Shown here piece by piece: positions 40,037 to 50,566 of a DNA stretch of 64,000 nt. The notes beneath the pieces were generated by a model. That model saw nothing but the letters and a program-made list of their open reading frames with translations, made no database searches and was not told where the DNA came from. Positions within the stretch are counted from its first letter, which is position 1, and each line of letters begins with the position of its first letter. This DNA comes from Babylonia areolata (lineage: Eukaryota; Mollusca; Gastropoda; Neogastropoda; Buccinidae), in NCBI RefSeq assembly GCF_041734735.1, contig NC_134878.1, positions 36,607,729 to 36,671,728 of the forward strand, written 5' to 3'. Both the position numbers and the translations under genes were made by a program.

Positions 40037-40271
40037 GTTTTCTTATCACAATGTGCAGCAACTACACAAAACTTGAATTAAGATTAAGTCTCTAAGTCAC
40101 TAACTCCAGGTCCCCACTTCACTCACAACCGTCCAACAGTAAGAACCTATCTAACAACCTTAATCACCTCCACAAAAGCTAACCAAAACGAAATGCCTGC
40201 AACATAAAACGTAGACGAACAAGACGATCACACCCTACCCCCCAACCCGCATTACATTCCCTAGAATCTGG

Positions 40272-40289
40272 TACCCCGCATCTCCACCA
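40272..40289 (-). other. Primer-binding site, short form (PBS-B), unit 3
   Basis: Same 18-nt site next to the LTR-B end. Confidence 0.7.
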
Positions 40290-40290
40290 T

Positions 40291-41809
40291 TGTCACGCTC
40301 TATAAGAGAGCGGACTAGAAACCCCCACCCAGCCCAGCACTAACACCCAGACAACACAAACACAGACTAAAATAATTCAGGGTTTACATACATTTATTCA
40401 GTCACACACAGAACTTGACTAATAAAACTACAATCTTAGCAAGAAATGATAACTACGCTGACAGAATGGATAAATAACACACACACACACAAAAACCCCA
40501 CAAAGCACAGAGCTTTAAGACACGGCCGTCCAGCAGCAGTCAGTCCGGAGAATGCTAACAATGAACTAAGGACGTAAGGACGTTTGACGAATAGATAAAC
40601 TGAAGCACTGCACAACACAAGAAAAAACGATGACTTGAACGGCGAAAACTGAAGACAGATGAAAACAGAAAACGACGAAACTAGTGAACAAACGATGACA
40701 GTGATGAGAAGAGGGCAGCAGGACTGAAGACAGCAGTCAGCAGCAGAAGGAGCAACAACGCCGCCTGGCCAACACAGGCTGAAGAAGAGATGGTGCAGGA
40801 AGTGGGACGCTGCAAACTGCATAAATTATATTATCCTTCTGGAAGGATTACCCCTGCCCACCCTCAATGAAACGTGTAAGACAAAGTGATGAACAAAAGA
40901 TTTAACGAAACTCAAACAGCATTATAAAATATCACTATAAAATTCCGTTTGACAGCTCCCTATCCCTCACATTAATTAGTGAACACATTTTCTGAAAGAT
41001 TGTACATAAGACGTTGAAACTGGGGGGGAAAACTGATAGTTTAGAAAACATATCAATGATAATTCTACCTTGTGAACATAACGAAAATAGAAACATTCTT
41101 ACAATAATAGTAAAGGGGTTCACAAGGAAACGTTAGTGGCAGAAATACTTTAAGCATACTTAATAAATCCCAGTAACCATTATTTTTAAAAGTTATGTTT
41201 AAAATATCACAACAGAGGGAAACAATACAAGCCTGACGTTTTTAGCATTAACCCTCAAATCCCAATAAACAAAAATCGAATATCTCGCATCTTAACAGAA
41301 CAGGACAAATGAACAAAGAAACAGCACTTATAACAGCCAACTGACAAGTACAAACTACAACAGATAAGTTCAACAATGCAACAGTGAACTCACCTGCCAA
41401 CTGGGTACCACTACCCTGACGCTGGAAATAAAAAACCAAAACAAAGACAAGACACGTCCAGCAGGGCACTCCCTCTGAGCTGGAGCACACAGAACATAGA
41501 AGCATGGCCACCAGGAGGAAAAGCGATCCTCACATGAAGGTGCCAACCAGCTGGGTAAAAAGCCCCGAACCAAACAGGCACGACCTTCCTCCAAGAAGGC
41601 CGTGGGCGAAAAGCCTAGAGAAGTGTCACTGACAGAACAGAGAAATTTTAAACTCTGCTCAGCAGTGACACAAACACACACATGACTCCATGATTGCACG
41701 TGAAAAACGTACAACCGGGAGTCACACATACAAAAAGACAAGCTGGGGAGAGCGAGTGGGGAAGGGCATGTACAAAACACTCCACACGAGATTGTCATGA
41801 GTTGTGAGA
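40291..41809 (-). mobile_element. LTR-B-like block, unit 3
   Basis: Same structure as in unit 2, AATAAA complement at 40393-40398, state II (CCAACTGGGTACC near 41398). It has a private variant, AAGCATACTT, where the other units read AAGCGTACTT. Confidence 0.6.
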
Positions 41810-41841
41810 GGTACGGGGATCGATACCCCGCATCTCCACCA
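41801..41841 (-). other. Extended primer-binding site with tRNA-Ala-like 3' half, unit 3
   Basis: Same tRNA-like 3' half as in units 1 and 2. Confidence 0.65.
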
Positions 41842-41842
41842 T

Positions 41843-43574
41843 TGTCACGACCCCCCTAGGGAAGAGGTCGAGAACTATTTTAAAACCTAACGCCCAACCC
41901 AATTCACCCGACAACACAAACACAGAATACAGATATTTCTCGTCCACACAAAATTTATTCTCTTCCGCTCTATCCCACTCACGCAACCTTACACACACAG
42001 CCTATACTCGCAAAAAAAACCAACAACAAAACAACCATATACTATAACTTCAACAACAAAAAACGAACAGAAGTCGTATACAAAACTACGGATTCTCCCA
42101 GATGTAATCGAAAGCAATTTTCCACACCCACACTCAAGGAGAAGCAAATCACCCCCAAAACCAGGACTGGTACACAGATGCTTTAGTCTTTGGCGGGTTC
42201 AGGAAGTTTTCCTCTTAAGAGGAAAACAACAACAACAAAACAAAAAAAAACTGACACACGGCCCAGACAAACATCAGCGGGTTCGACCCAAGGCACAAGC
42301 CCCCGGTCAAAAGGCCTAGGTGCCAGGACTCGGCATACAATGCCGAGCAATGGACCAGGCTGCAAGTCAAAAGGCCCGGAACACAGGACACCAGTCACAG
42401 GGCAGGAAGGGGCGAAGACCCAGGACAGCAGTCACAGGGCAGGAGGGGACGAACACCCAGGACACCAGTCACAGGGCAGAAAGGGGCGAAGACCCAGGAC
42501 AGCAGTCACAGGGCAGGAGGGGGCGAAGACCCAGGACAGCAGTTACAGGGCAGGAGGGGACGAACACCCAGGACAGCAGTCACAGGGCAGGAGGGCACGA
42601 ACACCCAGGACACCAGTCACAGGGCAGGAAGGGACGAACACCCAGGACAGCAGTCACAGGGCAGGAGGGGACGAACACCCAGGACACCAGTCACAGGGCA
42701 GGAAGGGGCGAAGATCTGGGTCACCAGACGAAAGGCCCGGGACACACAGCACACAGCGAGAGCTGGAACATTACGGAATGTTCCCCCCGTACTGAGCAAT
42801 ACTAATTCTAACGATATAATTAACAAAAAAACAAATGTACAGCACATTCAAAATGAAAACCTGGAATATAATTCCATTGACAAGACGAATTATAGGAGTA
42901 ATATACTGCACTCGCACTCTCTACACCTATCATACAGAGCCAACGCCCAATTTTACCCAACAGTGAACTAAGGTAAAATCGTATCATTTTAAAACTCAAT
43001 AACCATAAAATTGGCAAAAATATTAGCCGACACAAGAAAAAGTACATATTCACTCGGTGGTAGCACACGAGTGATTAACGAAATAGATTGTGTCAAAACC
43101 TAACGTACAGCTTTCTTTCTTGTCGAACATCTTTACACACCTACATCCCTGACAGAAGCACAACCAAGCTAAATAGACAAGTGGCTTCTTACCTGCCACA
43201 GGTGGCGTACACTAACGACCACCACAAAGACACGACGACGACGAAGACAGACGAAGAAACACAGAAGTGGCTCCCATGGAGAACAGCCGGTCCTCACTTC
43301 GTATGGTGCCTAGATGTCGGGGTAGCTACCCCACCAACAACAGGAACGACCTGTACACTACGGCAGTCGGGCTGCAAAAGCCTCGAATATTGTTGCTGCC
43401 CAACAATATTTCATATTCGCTCAGGTGAGCGAGTAATATGCATGCACGTGGTTCGTGCGCAATTCGAGACTTCTACCCGAACTGAAGGATGGGAGAAGGA
43501 GGGAAAGTGAAAGAAGAGGGTGGAGGAAAACGAAGACGGGCCACACACCCTAACTGTCGTCACAAGTTGTGACA
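41843..43574 (-). mobile_element. LTR-A copy 4 (1732 bp)
   Basis: Same termini and signals as copy 2 (AATAAA complement 41954-41959, CTTAAG-centred palindrome 42206-42227). State I at the diagnostic sites, so the switch from state II to state I lies between LTR-B of unit 3 and this LTR. Confidence 0.88.
42387..42719. repeat. 37 bp minisatellite in LTR-A copy 4 (9 units)
   Basis: Nine units in the same order as copy 1, with two private substitutions (CAGTTACAGG and GAGGGCACG). Confidence 0.95.
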
Positions 43575-43860
43575 ATACCCCCCATTCAAGTTCAAACTTC
43601 ACGTTTGGAACTTAAACACACCGTCACAACGACTGACGGACAGACAGACACACGTGACAACTCTCGCCCTGCCCATCCGCATTCTCGGACGTCTATTAGT
43701 GGTCAAGGACAGTCACCAAAACAAAAACAGTTTGTCCAGACCGAAACAAGAGAAGAGAAATTTATACAAAAGCTGTCTTAACTTTAAGAGTAGAATATAC
43801 AGGTACGTGCAGAAGTCAAATGGGACTGCGCATACTCTTCCTTGACGAACACTGCCGAAA

Positions 43861-44109
43861 TCACTTTTCGGGAAATCCCGATTCTTGCTCCGGCAGACGA
43901 CTGAGATAGTCGGCTCCAACATTTTCTCTTCCAGGGATAACTTGCACTGTGAAGGAGAAAGGCTGGAGCTGCAGCGCCCACCGTGTCAGTCTGCCGCTGA
44001 CCGTTTTTGCTCTATCCAGGTATTGCAGAGGGGCATGATCGGTCTGGACAACGAATGGTTTGCCGTACAGGTATGGCTCGAACTTTTGTATGCCCCACAC
44101 GAGCGCCAA
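43861..44109 (-). pseudogene. RNase H remnant, unit 4
   Basis: 82-residue segment with the same motifs as in units 1-3. Confidence 0.75.
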
Positions 44110-46270
44110 GCATTCTCTCTCGATCGTGGGATAGTTCCTCTCGGCTGAAGGGTACAGTCAGAGGCATTTTAAGTAAAGGCACTCTGGGAACCCGCCCTTT
44201 TGGTACAGATTTTTGGCACCTGTCGCAGGAAAGAACGAAACGTTTGATGTCCCCGCACATACCTGGCCAATAGAAATGAGGAAATATTCTCTGTTGCGTC
44301 CGCCTAAACCCCAAATGACCAGACATTGGAGCCTCATGGCCCAGGCGTACCACTGTGGAACGCAAAGGCCTCGGTACACAGATCTGGGTCGCCTGGCCTC
44401 TGTGATCTTTAAACTGCCGCATCAACACCCCATGCTTTTTAAAATAAGAGACCTCGCCTGAAGGGGTTTTCCGTAAAAGGCCTGAACCAGCCCTATCACG
44501 TGCCTGATGAAAATCAGGATCGTCATTTTGCTGGTGCTGTAAGTCTTCCCGTGACACATGGATCTGAATATCCTTGACGGGCAGGGGAGGCAAGGGTTTG
44601 GTATTTGCTGCAGCCTGGGCTCTTGTTTGAACGGCGCCCACAAGGCTGGGATCAGCATAGACGGGCACGACCATTGAAGAGCCGTCCCCTCTCCAGGCAC
44701 AATTCCCAATGAGAACTTCCTCAACAGGAGACTCCATGACAGCCACGTCCAAAACGCCCTGTATGAACGGGGACTGAAAGTCCACCCTGGCGATGGGCAG
44801 AACTGAGGAGCACCTTGACTCTGCCAACACCACGCGAACTGTGGCCCCGGTAAAACAGTCAGGTCTTACGAGTCGCCTGGCTACAACAATCAACTGGGCT
44901 CCCGTGTCGCGTAAAGCTTGCACTGTGTGGCCATTGACAGAAACCTCGCAGCGAGGCGAGTACTGTTTAGAAGCACAAGACGTGCAAAGCGTCAGGGTTT
45001 TTGCATTAACACCCTGTACAGGTGAGACATGAGCAATGAGTGAGACCCTCTTGGGTTGCCGGCACTCTTTGGCCAAGTGACCTGGCTTTCCGCAGTTGAA
45101 GCAGGCAGGTATTCTTGTAGAGTCTCTTCCCTTTACGTTGTTTGGAGCTGAATCCCCTGACCCATGTGGAGGTCCTTTTTTCTCCGCGCCCAGATTGAAA
45201 CTGCGGTCGGAAACCCTACAACCTTTCTTGGAAACTCGAAATTCAGCTTCCGCCATGCGACCTGCTCTCCGAGCATTGACAATTTTAGTAGTGATATGGG
45301 CAACGTCCTCAACTCTATTGGGTTCCTCACGCCGAACTTCAGTGACGAGATCGGGATTGAGTGTGGTCAAGAACTGCTCCTGAAGGACCAGATCTTTAAT
45401 GTCCTCTGCATCAGATTCATCCCGTCCAGCGGCCACACACCACCGGGAGAAACAAACCTTCAGCCTGCCCAGAAACTGATCAAACGTCTCTTCCGCTAAT
45501 TTCCGCATTGAACGGAACCGTTTGCGGTAGGAATCTGCATCCAGGCGGAATTCATGAAGCAGAGCTGCTTTTAAGATGTCATAATCGTGTAGTTGTTCTG
45601 GTTGTAACCGTAGGCAGGCATCTCTCGCCCGACCCTGCAAAAGGGCCACCAGGCGGGCTGCCCAGGAGCTACGCTTCCACTTATTTAACCCTGCCACTCT
45701 CTCAAAGTGTGTAAGGAAGCTATCGAAATCGTCTTCCCCATCATACGGTACAAGTGGAAACTGCTGAGCCGTGTGAGCTTCTAGCTCTTCCTGGCGCAGT
45801 TCCATTTTCCTCTCGAATCTACGCCTTTCCTCCTCTCTTAACTGTTTCATTTCCTCGTCCTTCATTTCCCTGTACAATCTTTCCTCCTCATCTTTTTTCT
45901 TCCTATACTCTTCTTCTTTTCTATCCTTCCATTGCCTGTACTTTCTCTCTTCCTCCCTAGCCTGACGCTCTTCCTCCCTGGCTACTGCATCAACCACAAA
46001 CCGGGCCAACGCCTCTCCAGACAAACCTAAGTCAGTGCCCAACACCCTGAACTTTGAGTACATGTCCTGAGAAGGTATGGACTCAGACTCACTCTTCAAG
46101 CCTTCATCGAAAGCCCCCTCAGGATTAGCCTCCTTCAGGTGGCCCTGAATCCATCCGGACAATTCAGTCTTTTTTTCAGCACTCAGAGAAGGTGTACCGC
46201 CTTCTGCCCTGACCCCCCGTGACCCCGAACTAGGAGTAGAGGCCGCAGTAGTTTTTCGTGTTACGGGCAT
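44012..46270 (-). CDS. Gag-protease-integrase finger polyprotein fragment, unit 4 (752 aa)
   Basis: Open 752-codon frame with the same domain order. It reads FPLVPYDGED like unit 3 and CQKS like unit 2, so residue differences are distributed as a mosaic among units. It belongs to the 5'-most unit of the array, whose LTR-A is complete and borders satellite, so transcription from that LTR would reach this copy first (inference). Confidence 0.85.
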   Translation of the reverse strand: MPVTRKTTAASTPSSGSRGVRAEGGTPSLSAEKKTELSGWIQGHLKEANPEGAFDEGLKSESESIPSQDMYSKFRVLGTDLGLSGEALARFVVDAVAREEERQAREEERKYRQWKDRKEEEYRKKKDEEERLYREMKDEEMKQLREEERRRFERKMELRQEELEAHTAQQFPLVPYDGEDDFDSFLTHFERVAGLNKWKRSSWAARLVALLQGRARDACLRLQPEQLHDYDILKAALLHEFRLDADSYRKRFRSMRKLAEETFDQFLGRLKVCFSRWCVAAGRDESDAEDIKDLVLQEQFLTTLNPDLVTEVRREEPNRVEDVAHITTKIVNARRAGRMAEAEFRVSKKGCRVSDRSFNLGAEKKGPPHGSGDSAPNNVKGRDSTRIPACFNCGKPGHLAKECRQPKRVSLIAHVSPVQGVNAKTLTLCTSCASKQYSPRCEVSVNGHTVQALRDTGAQLIVVARRLVRPDCFTGATVRVVLAESRCSSVLPIARVDFQSPFIQGVLDVAVMESPVEEVLIGNCAWRGDGSSMVVPVYADPSLVGAVQTRAQAAANTKPLPPLPVKDIQIHVSREDLQHQQNDDPDFHQARDRAGSGLLRKTPSGEVSYFKKHGVLMRQFKDHRGQATQICVPRPLRSTVVRLGHEAPMSGHLGFRRTQQRIFPHFYWPGMCGDIKRFVLSCDRCQKSVPKGRVPRVPLLKMPLTVPFSREELSHDRERMLGARVGHTKVRAIPVRQTIRCPDRSCPSAIPG

Positions 46271-46505
46271 GTTTTCTTATCACAATGTGCAGCAACTACA
46301 CAAAACTTGAATTAAGATTAAGTCTCTAAGTCACTAACTCCAGGTCCCCACTTCACTCACAACCGTCCAACAGTAAGAACCTATCTAACAACCTTAATCA
46401 CCTCCACAAAAGCTAACCAAAACGAAATGCCTGCAACATAAAACGTAGACGAACAAGACGATCACACCCTACCCCCCAACCCGCATTACATTCCCTAGAA
46501 TCTGG

Positions 46506-46523
46506 TACCCCGCATCTCCACCA
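46506..46523 (-). other. Primer-binding site, short form (PBS-B), unit 4
   Basis: Same 18-nt site, one base from the AGCGTGACA end of LTR-B. Confidence 0.7.
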
Positions 46524-46524
46524 T

Positions 46525-48040
46525 TGTCACGCTCTATAAGAGAGCGGACTAGAAACCCCCACCCAGCCCAGCACTAACACCCAGACAACACAAACACAGA
46601 CTAAAATAATTCAGGGTTTACATACATTTATTCAGTCACACACAGAACTTGACTAATAAAACTACAATCTTAGCAAGAAATGATAACTACGCTGACAGAA
46701 TGGATAAATAACACACACACACACAAAAACCCCACAAAGCACAGAGCTTTAAGACACGGCCGTCCAGCAGCAGTCAGTCCGGAGAATGCTAACAATGAAC
46801 TAAGGACGTAAGGACGTTTGACGAATAGATAAACTGAAGCACTGCACAACACAAGAAAAAACGATGACTTGAACGGCGAAAACTGAAGACAGATGAAAAC
46901 AGAAAACGACGAAACTAGTGAACAAACGATGACAGTGATGAGAAGAGGGCAGCAGGACTGAAGACAGCAGTCAGCAGCAGAAGGAGCAACAACGCCGCCT
47001 GGCCAACACAGGCTGAAGAAGAGATGGTGCAGGAAGTGGGACGCTGCAAACTGCATAAATTATATTATCCTTCTGGAAGGATTACCCCTGCCCACCCTCA
47101 ATGAAACGTGTAAGACAAAGTGATGAACAAAAGATTTAACGAAACTCAAACAGCATTATAAAATATCACTATAAAATTCCGTTTGACAGCTCCCTATCCT
47201 TCACATTAATTAGTGAACACATTTTCTGAAAGATTGTACATAAGACGTTGAAACTGGGGGGGAAAACTGATAGTTTAGAAAACATATCAATGATAATTCT
47301 ACCTTGTGAACATAACGAAAATAGAAACATTCTTACAATAATAGTAAAGGGGTTCACAAGGAAACGTTAGTGGCAGAAATACTTTAAGCGTACTTAATAA
47401 ATCCCAGTAACCATTATTTTTAAAAGTTATGTTTAAAATATCACAACAGAGGGAAACAATACAAGCCTGACGTTTTTAGCATTAACCCTCAAATCCCAAT
47501 AAACAAAAATCGAATATCTCGCATCTTAACAGAACAGGACAAATGAACAAAGAAACAGCACTTATAACAGCCAACTGACAAGTACAAACTACAACAGATA
47601 AGTTCAACAATGCAACAGTGAACTCACCTGCCAACCGGGTACCACTACCCTGACGCTGGAAATAAACCAAAACAAAGACAAGACACGTCCAGCAGGGCAC
47701 TCCCTCTGAGCTGGAGCACACAGAACATAGAAGCATGGCCACCAGGAGGAAAAGCGATCCTCACATGAAGGTGCCAACCAGCTGGGTAAAAAGCCCCGAA
47801 CCAAACAGGCACGACCTTCCTCCAAGAAGGCCGTGGGCGAAAAGCCTAGAGAAGTGTCACTGACAGAACAGAGAAATTTTAAACTCTGCTCAGCAGTGAC
47901 ACAAACACACACATGACTCCACGATTGCACGTGAAAAACGGACAACCGGGAGTCACACATACAAAAAGACAAGCTGGGGAGAGCGAGTGGGGAAGGGCAT
48001 GTACAAAACACTCCACACGAGATTGTCATGAGTTGTGAGA
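46525..48040 (-). mobile_element. LTR-B-like block, unit 4
   Basis: Ends AGCGTGACA at 46525, AATAAA complement at 46627-46632, state I (CCAACCGGGTACC near 47632). The right edge is set where TCTCACAACTCATGACA resembles the LTR-A start; it is uncertain by a few tens of bases. Confidence 0.6.
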
Positions 48041-48072
48041 GGTACGGGGATCGATACCCCGCATCTCCACCA
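48032..48072 (-). other. Extended primer-binding site with tRNA-Ala-like 3' half, unit 4
   Basis: Same tRNA-like 3' half. It lies one base from the 3' end of the outermost LTR-A and before LTR-B. Confidence 0.65.
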
Positions 48073-48073
48073 T

Positions 48074-49805
48074 TGTCACGACCCCCCTAGGGAAGAGGTC
48101 GAGAACTATTTTAAAACCTAACGCCCAACCCAATTCACCCGACAACACAAACACAGAATACAGATATTTCTCGTCCACACAAAATTTATTCTCTTCCGCT
48201 CTATCCCACTCACGCAACCTTACACACACAGCCTATACTCGCAAAAAAAACCAACAACAAAACAACCATATACTATAACTTCAACAACAAAAAACGAACA
48301 GAAGTCGTATACAAAACTACGGATTCTCCCAGATGTAATCAAAAGCAATTTTCCACACCCACACTCAAGGAGAAGCAAATCACCCCCAAAACCAGGACTG
48401 GTACACAGATGCTTTAGTCTTTGGCGGGTTCAGGAAGTTTTCCTCTTAAGAGGAAAACAACAACAACAAAACAAAAAAAAACTGACACACGGCCCAGACA
48501 AACATCGGCGGGTTCGACCCAAGGCACAAGCCCCCGGTCAAAAGGCCTAGGTGCCAGGACTCGGCATACAATGCCGAGCAATGGACCAGGCTGCAAGTCA
48601 AAAGGCCCGGAACACAGGACACCAGTCACAGGGCAGGAAGGGGCGAAGACCCAGGACAGCAGTCACAGGGCAGGAGGGGACGAACACCCAGGACACCAGT
48701 CACAGGGCAGAAAGGGGCGAAGACCCAGGACAGCAGTCACAGGGCAGGAGGGGGCGAAGACCCAGGACAGCAGTCACAGGGCAGGAGGGGACGAACACCC
48801 AGGACAGCAGTCACAGGGCAGGAGGGGACGAACACCCAGGACACCAGTCACAGGGCAGGAAGGGACGAACACCCAGGACAGCAGTCACAGGGCAGGAGGG
48901 GACGAACACCCAGGACACCAGTCACAGGGCAGGAAGGGGCGAAGATCTGGGTCACCAGACGAAAGGCCCGGGACACACAGCACACAGCGAGAGCTGGAAC
49001 ATTACGGAATGTTCCCCCCGTACTGAGCAATACTAATTCTAACGATATAATTAACAAAAAAACAAATGTACAGCACATTCAAAATGAAAACCTGGAATAT
49101 AATTCCATTGACAAGACGAATTATAGGAGTAATATACGGCACTCGCACTCTCTACACCTATCATACAGAGCCAACGCCCAATTTTACCCAACAGTGAACT
49201 AAGGTCAAATCGTATCATTTTAAAACTCAATAACCATAAAATTGGCAAAAATATTAGCCGACACAAGAAAAAGTACATATTCACTCGGTGGTAGCACACG
49301 AGTGATTAACGAAATAGATTGTGTCAAAACCTAACGTACAGCTTTCTTTCTTGTCGAACATCTTTACACACCTACATCCCTGACAGAAGCACAACCAAGC
49401 TAAATAGACAAGTGGCTTCTTACCTGCCACAGGTGGCGTACACTAACGACCACCACAAAGACACGACGACGACGAAGACAGACGAAGAAACACAGAAGTG
49501 GCTCCCATGGAGAACAGCCGGTCCTCACTTCGTATGGTGCCTAGATGTCGGGGTAGCTACCCCACCAACAACAGGAACGACCCGTACACTACGGCAGTCG
49601 GGCTGCAAAAGCCTCGAATATTGTTGCTGCCCAACAATATTTCATATTCGCTCAGGTGAGCGAGTAATATGCATGCACGTGGTTCGTGCGCAATTCGAGA
49701 CTTCTACCCGAACTGAAGGATGGGAGAAGGAGGGAAAGTGAAAGAAGAGGGTGGAGGAAAACGAAGACGGGCCACACGCCCTAACTGTCGTCACAAGTTG
49801 TGACA
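48074..49805 (-). mobile_element. LTR-A copy 5 (1732 bp), 5' LTR of the array
   Basis: Its 5' terminus TGTCACAAC at 49805 directly abuts satellite, so this is the true 5' end of the insertion. Ends GTCGTGACA at 48074. AATAAA complement at 48185-48190; a weak TATA-like stretch on the minus strand lies near 48266-48280, which would put a transcription start near 48240 (inference). State I at the diagnostic sites, matching the partial LTR at the other edge. Confidence 0.9.
48618..48950. repeat. 37 bp minisatellite in LTR-A copy 5 (9 units)
   Basis: Nine units with the same variant order as copies 1 and 2. Confidence 0.95.
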
Positions 49806-49939
49806 CCTTCCTTTTGACCTCCTCTACACGTACCTTTCCACCTCCTCTAAAGTCCTTCCTTTCTACTCCCTCTTACCAAAACCCTCTACACTTCCCTTTC
49901 AACGCCCACTACACTCCTTCTTTTCTACCCGGTCAACAG

Positions 49940-50566
49940 TCTTCCTTTCTAACCCCTCTACAACTCCCTTTACACCTCCTCTACAATCCTTCCTTTCTAC
50001 TCCCTCTACACTGCTTCCTGCCAACACCTTCTACACTTTTTCAACCCCTCTACAGTGCTACCTTTCTACCCACTCCACTATCCTTCCTTTCCACCCCATC
50101 CACACTCCTTCCTTTCCACCCCTTCTATAGTCTTTCCTTTCGAACTCCTCTACACTTCCCTTTCCACCACTTCTACAGTCCTCCCTTTCTACTCCCTCTA
50201 CACTTCCCTTTCCATCCCCTCTACACCCCTTCCTTTCTACCCGCTCAACAGTCATTCGTTTCTAACCCCTCTACAACTCCCTTTACACCTCCTCTACAAT
50301 CCTTCCTTTCTACTCCCTCTACACTGCTTCCTGCCAACACCTTCTACACTTTTTCAACACCTCTACAGTGCTACCTTTCTACCCACTCCACTATCCTTCC
50401 TTTCCACCCCATCCACACTCCTTCCTTTCCACCCCTTCTATAGTCTTTCCTTTCGAACTCCTCTACACTTCCCTTTCCACCACTTCTACAGTCCTCCCTT
50501 TCTACTCCCTCTACACTTCCCTTTCCATCCCTTCTACACCCCTTCCTTTCTACCCGCTCAACAGTC
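49940..50566 (+). repeat. Recent tandem duplication of about 313 bp in satellite
   Basis: Two nearly identical consecutive segments (start of each about 49940 and 50253, period 313 bp) share rare features such as CCTTTACACCTCC and CTACACTTTTTCAAC. Their similarity is far higher than among other higher-order repeats, so this is young local expansion. Confidence 0.85.

Larger units (their letters stand above)
23633..49805 (-). mobile_element. Tandem array of a Gmr1-like Ty3/Gypsy LTR retrotransposon (four units plus partial LTR)
   Basis: Four head-to-tail units, all on the minus strand, measured between LTR-A 5' ends: 43575-49805 (6231 bp), 37340-43574 (6235 bp), 31180-37339 (6160 bp) and 24946-31179 (6234 bp), followed by a partial LTR-A at 23633-24945. 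Adjacent units share LTRs, as expected from recombination between LTRs or from concatemer formation. The right edge is an exact LTR terminus (TGTCACAAC on the minus strand). The left edge lies inside an LTR, at CCCAGACAAACATCGG. Family evidence: CCHC knuckle, DTGA protease motif, H2C2 integrase finger and RNase H in the order PR, IN, RH, with a SCAN-like Gag. That order inside a Gypsy-type element is known from Gmr1-like elements. The parts list is incomplete in every unit, so the element is a broken fossil that needed help from another element. By eye, units differ at only a few sites per kilobase, so amplification or homogenisation is recent. Confidence 0.9.

Noticed and set aside
46670-48029. 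Hydrophobic, Cys-rich minus-strand frames of 86-142 residues in LTR-B
   Set aside because: No family resemblance, mutually overlapping frames, and conservation explained by unit identity. An envelope-like role was considered but nothing supports it.
48032-48072. A tRNA-Ala gene
   Set aside because: Only a 3' half is present, with CCA encoded at the LTR edge and no D arm or anticodon arm. A primer-binding site explains it better.
23633-49805. The tandem array as a pure assembly duplication
   Set aside because: Units carry private variants, a different minisatellite length and a patterned variant block, which a simple duplicated contig would not show. It cannot be fully excluded without reads.
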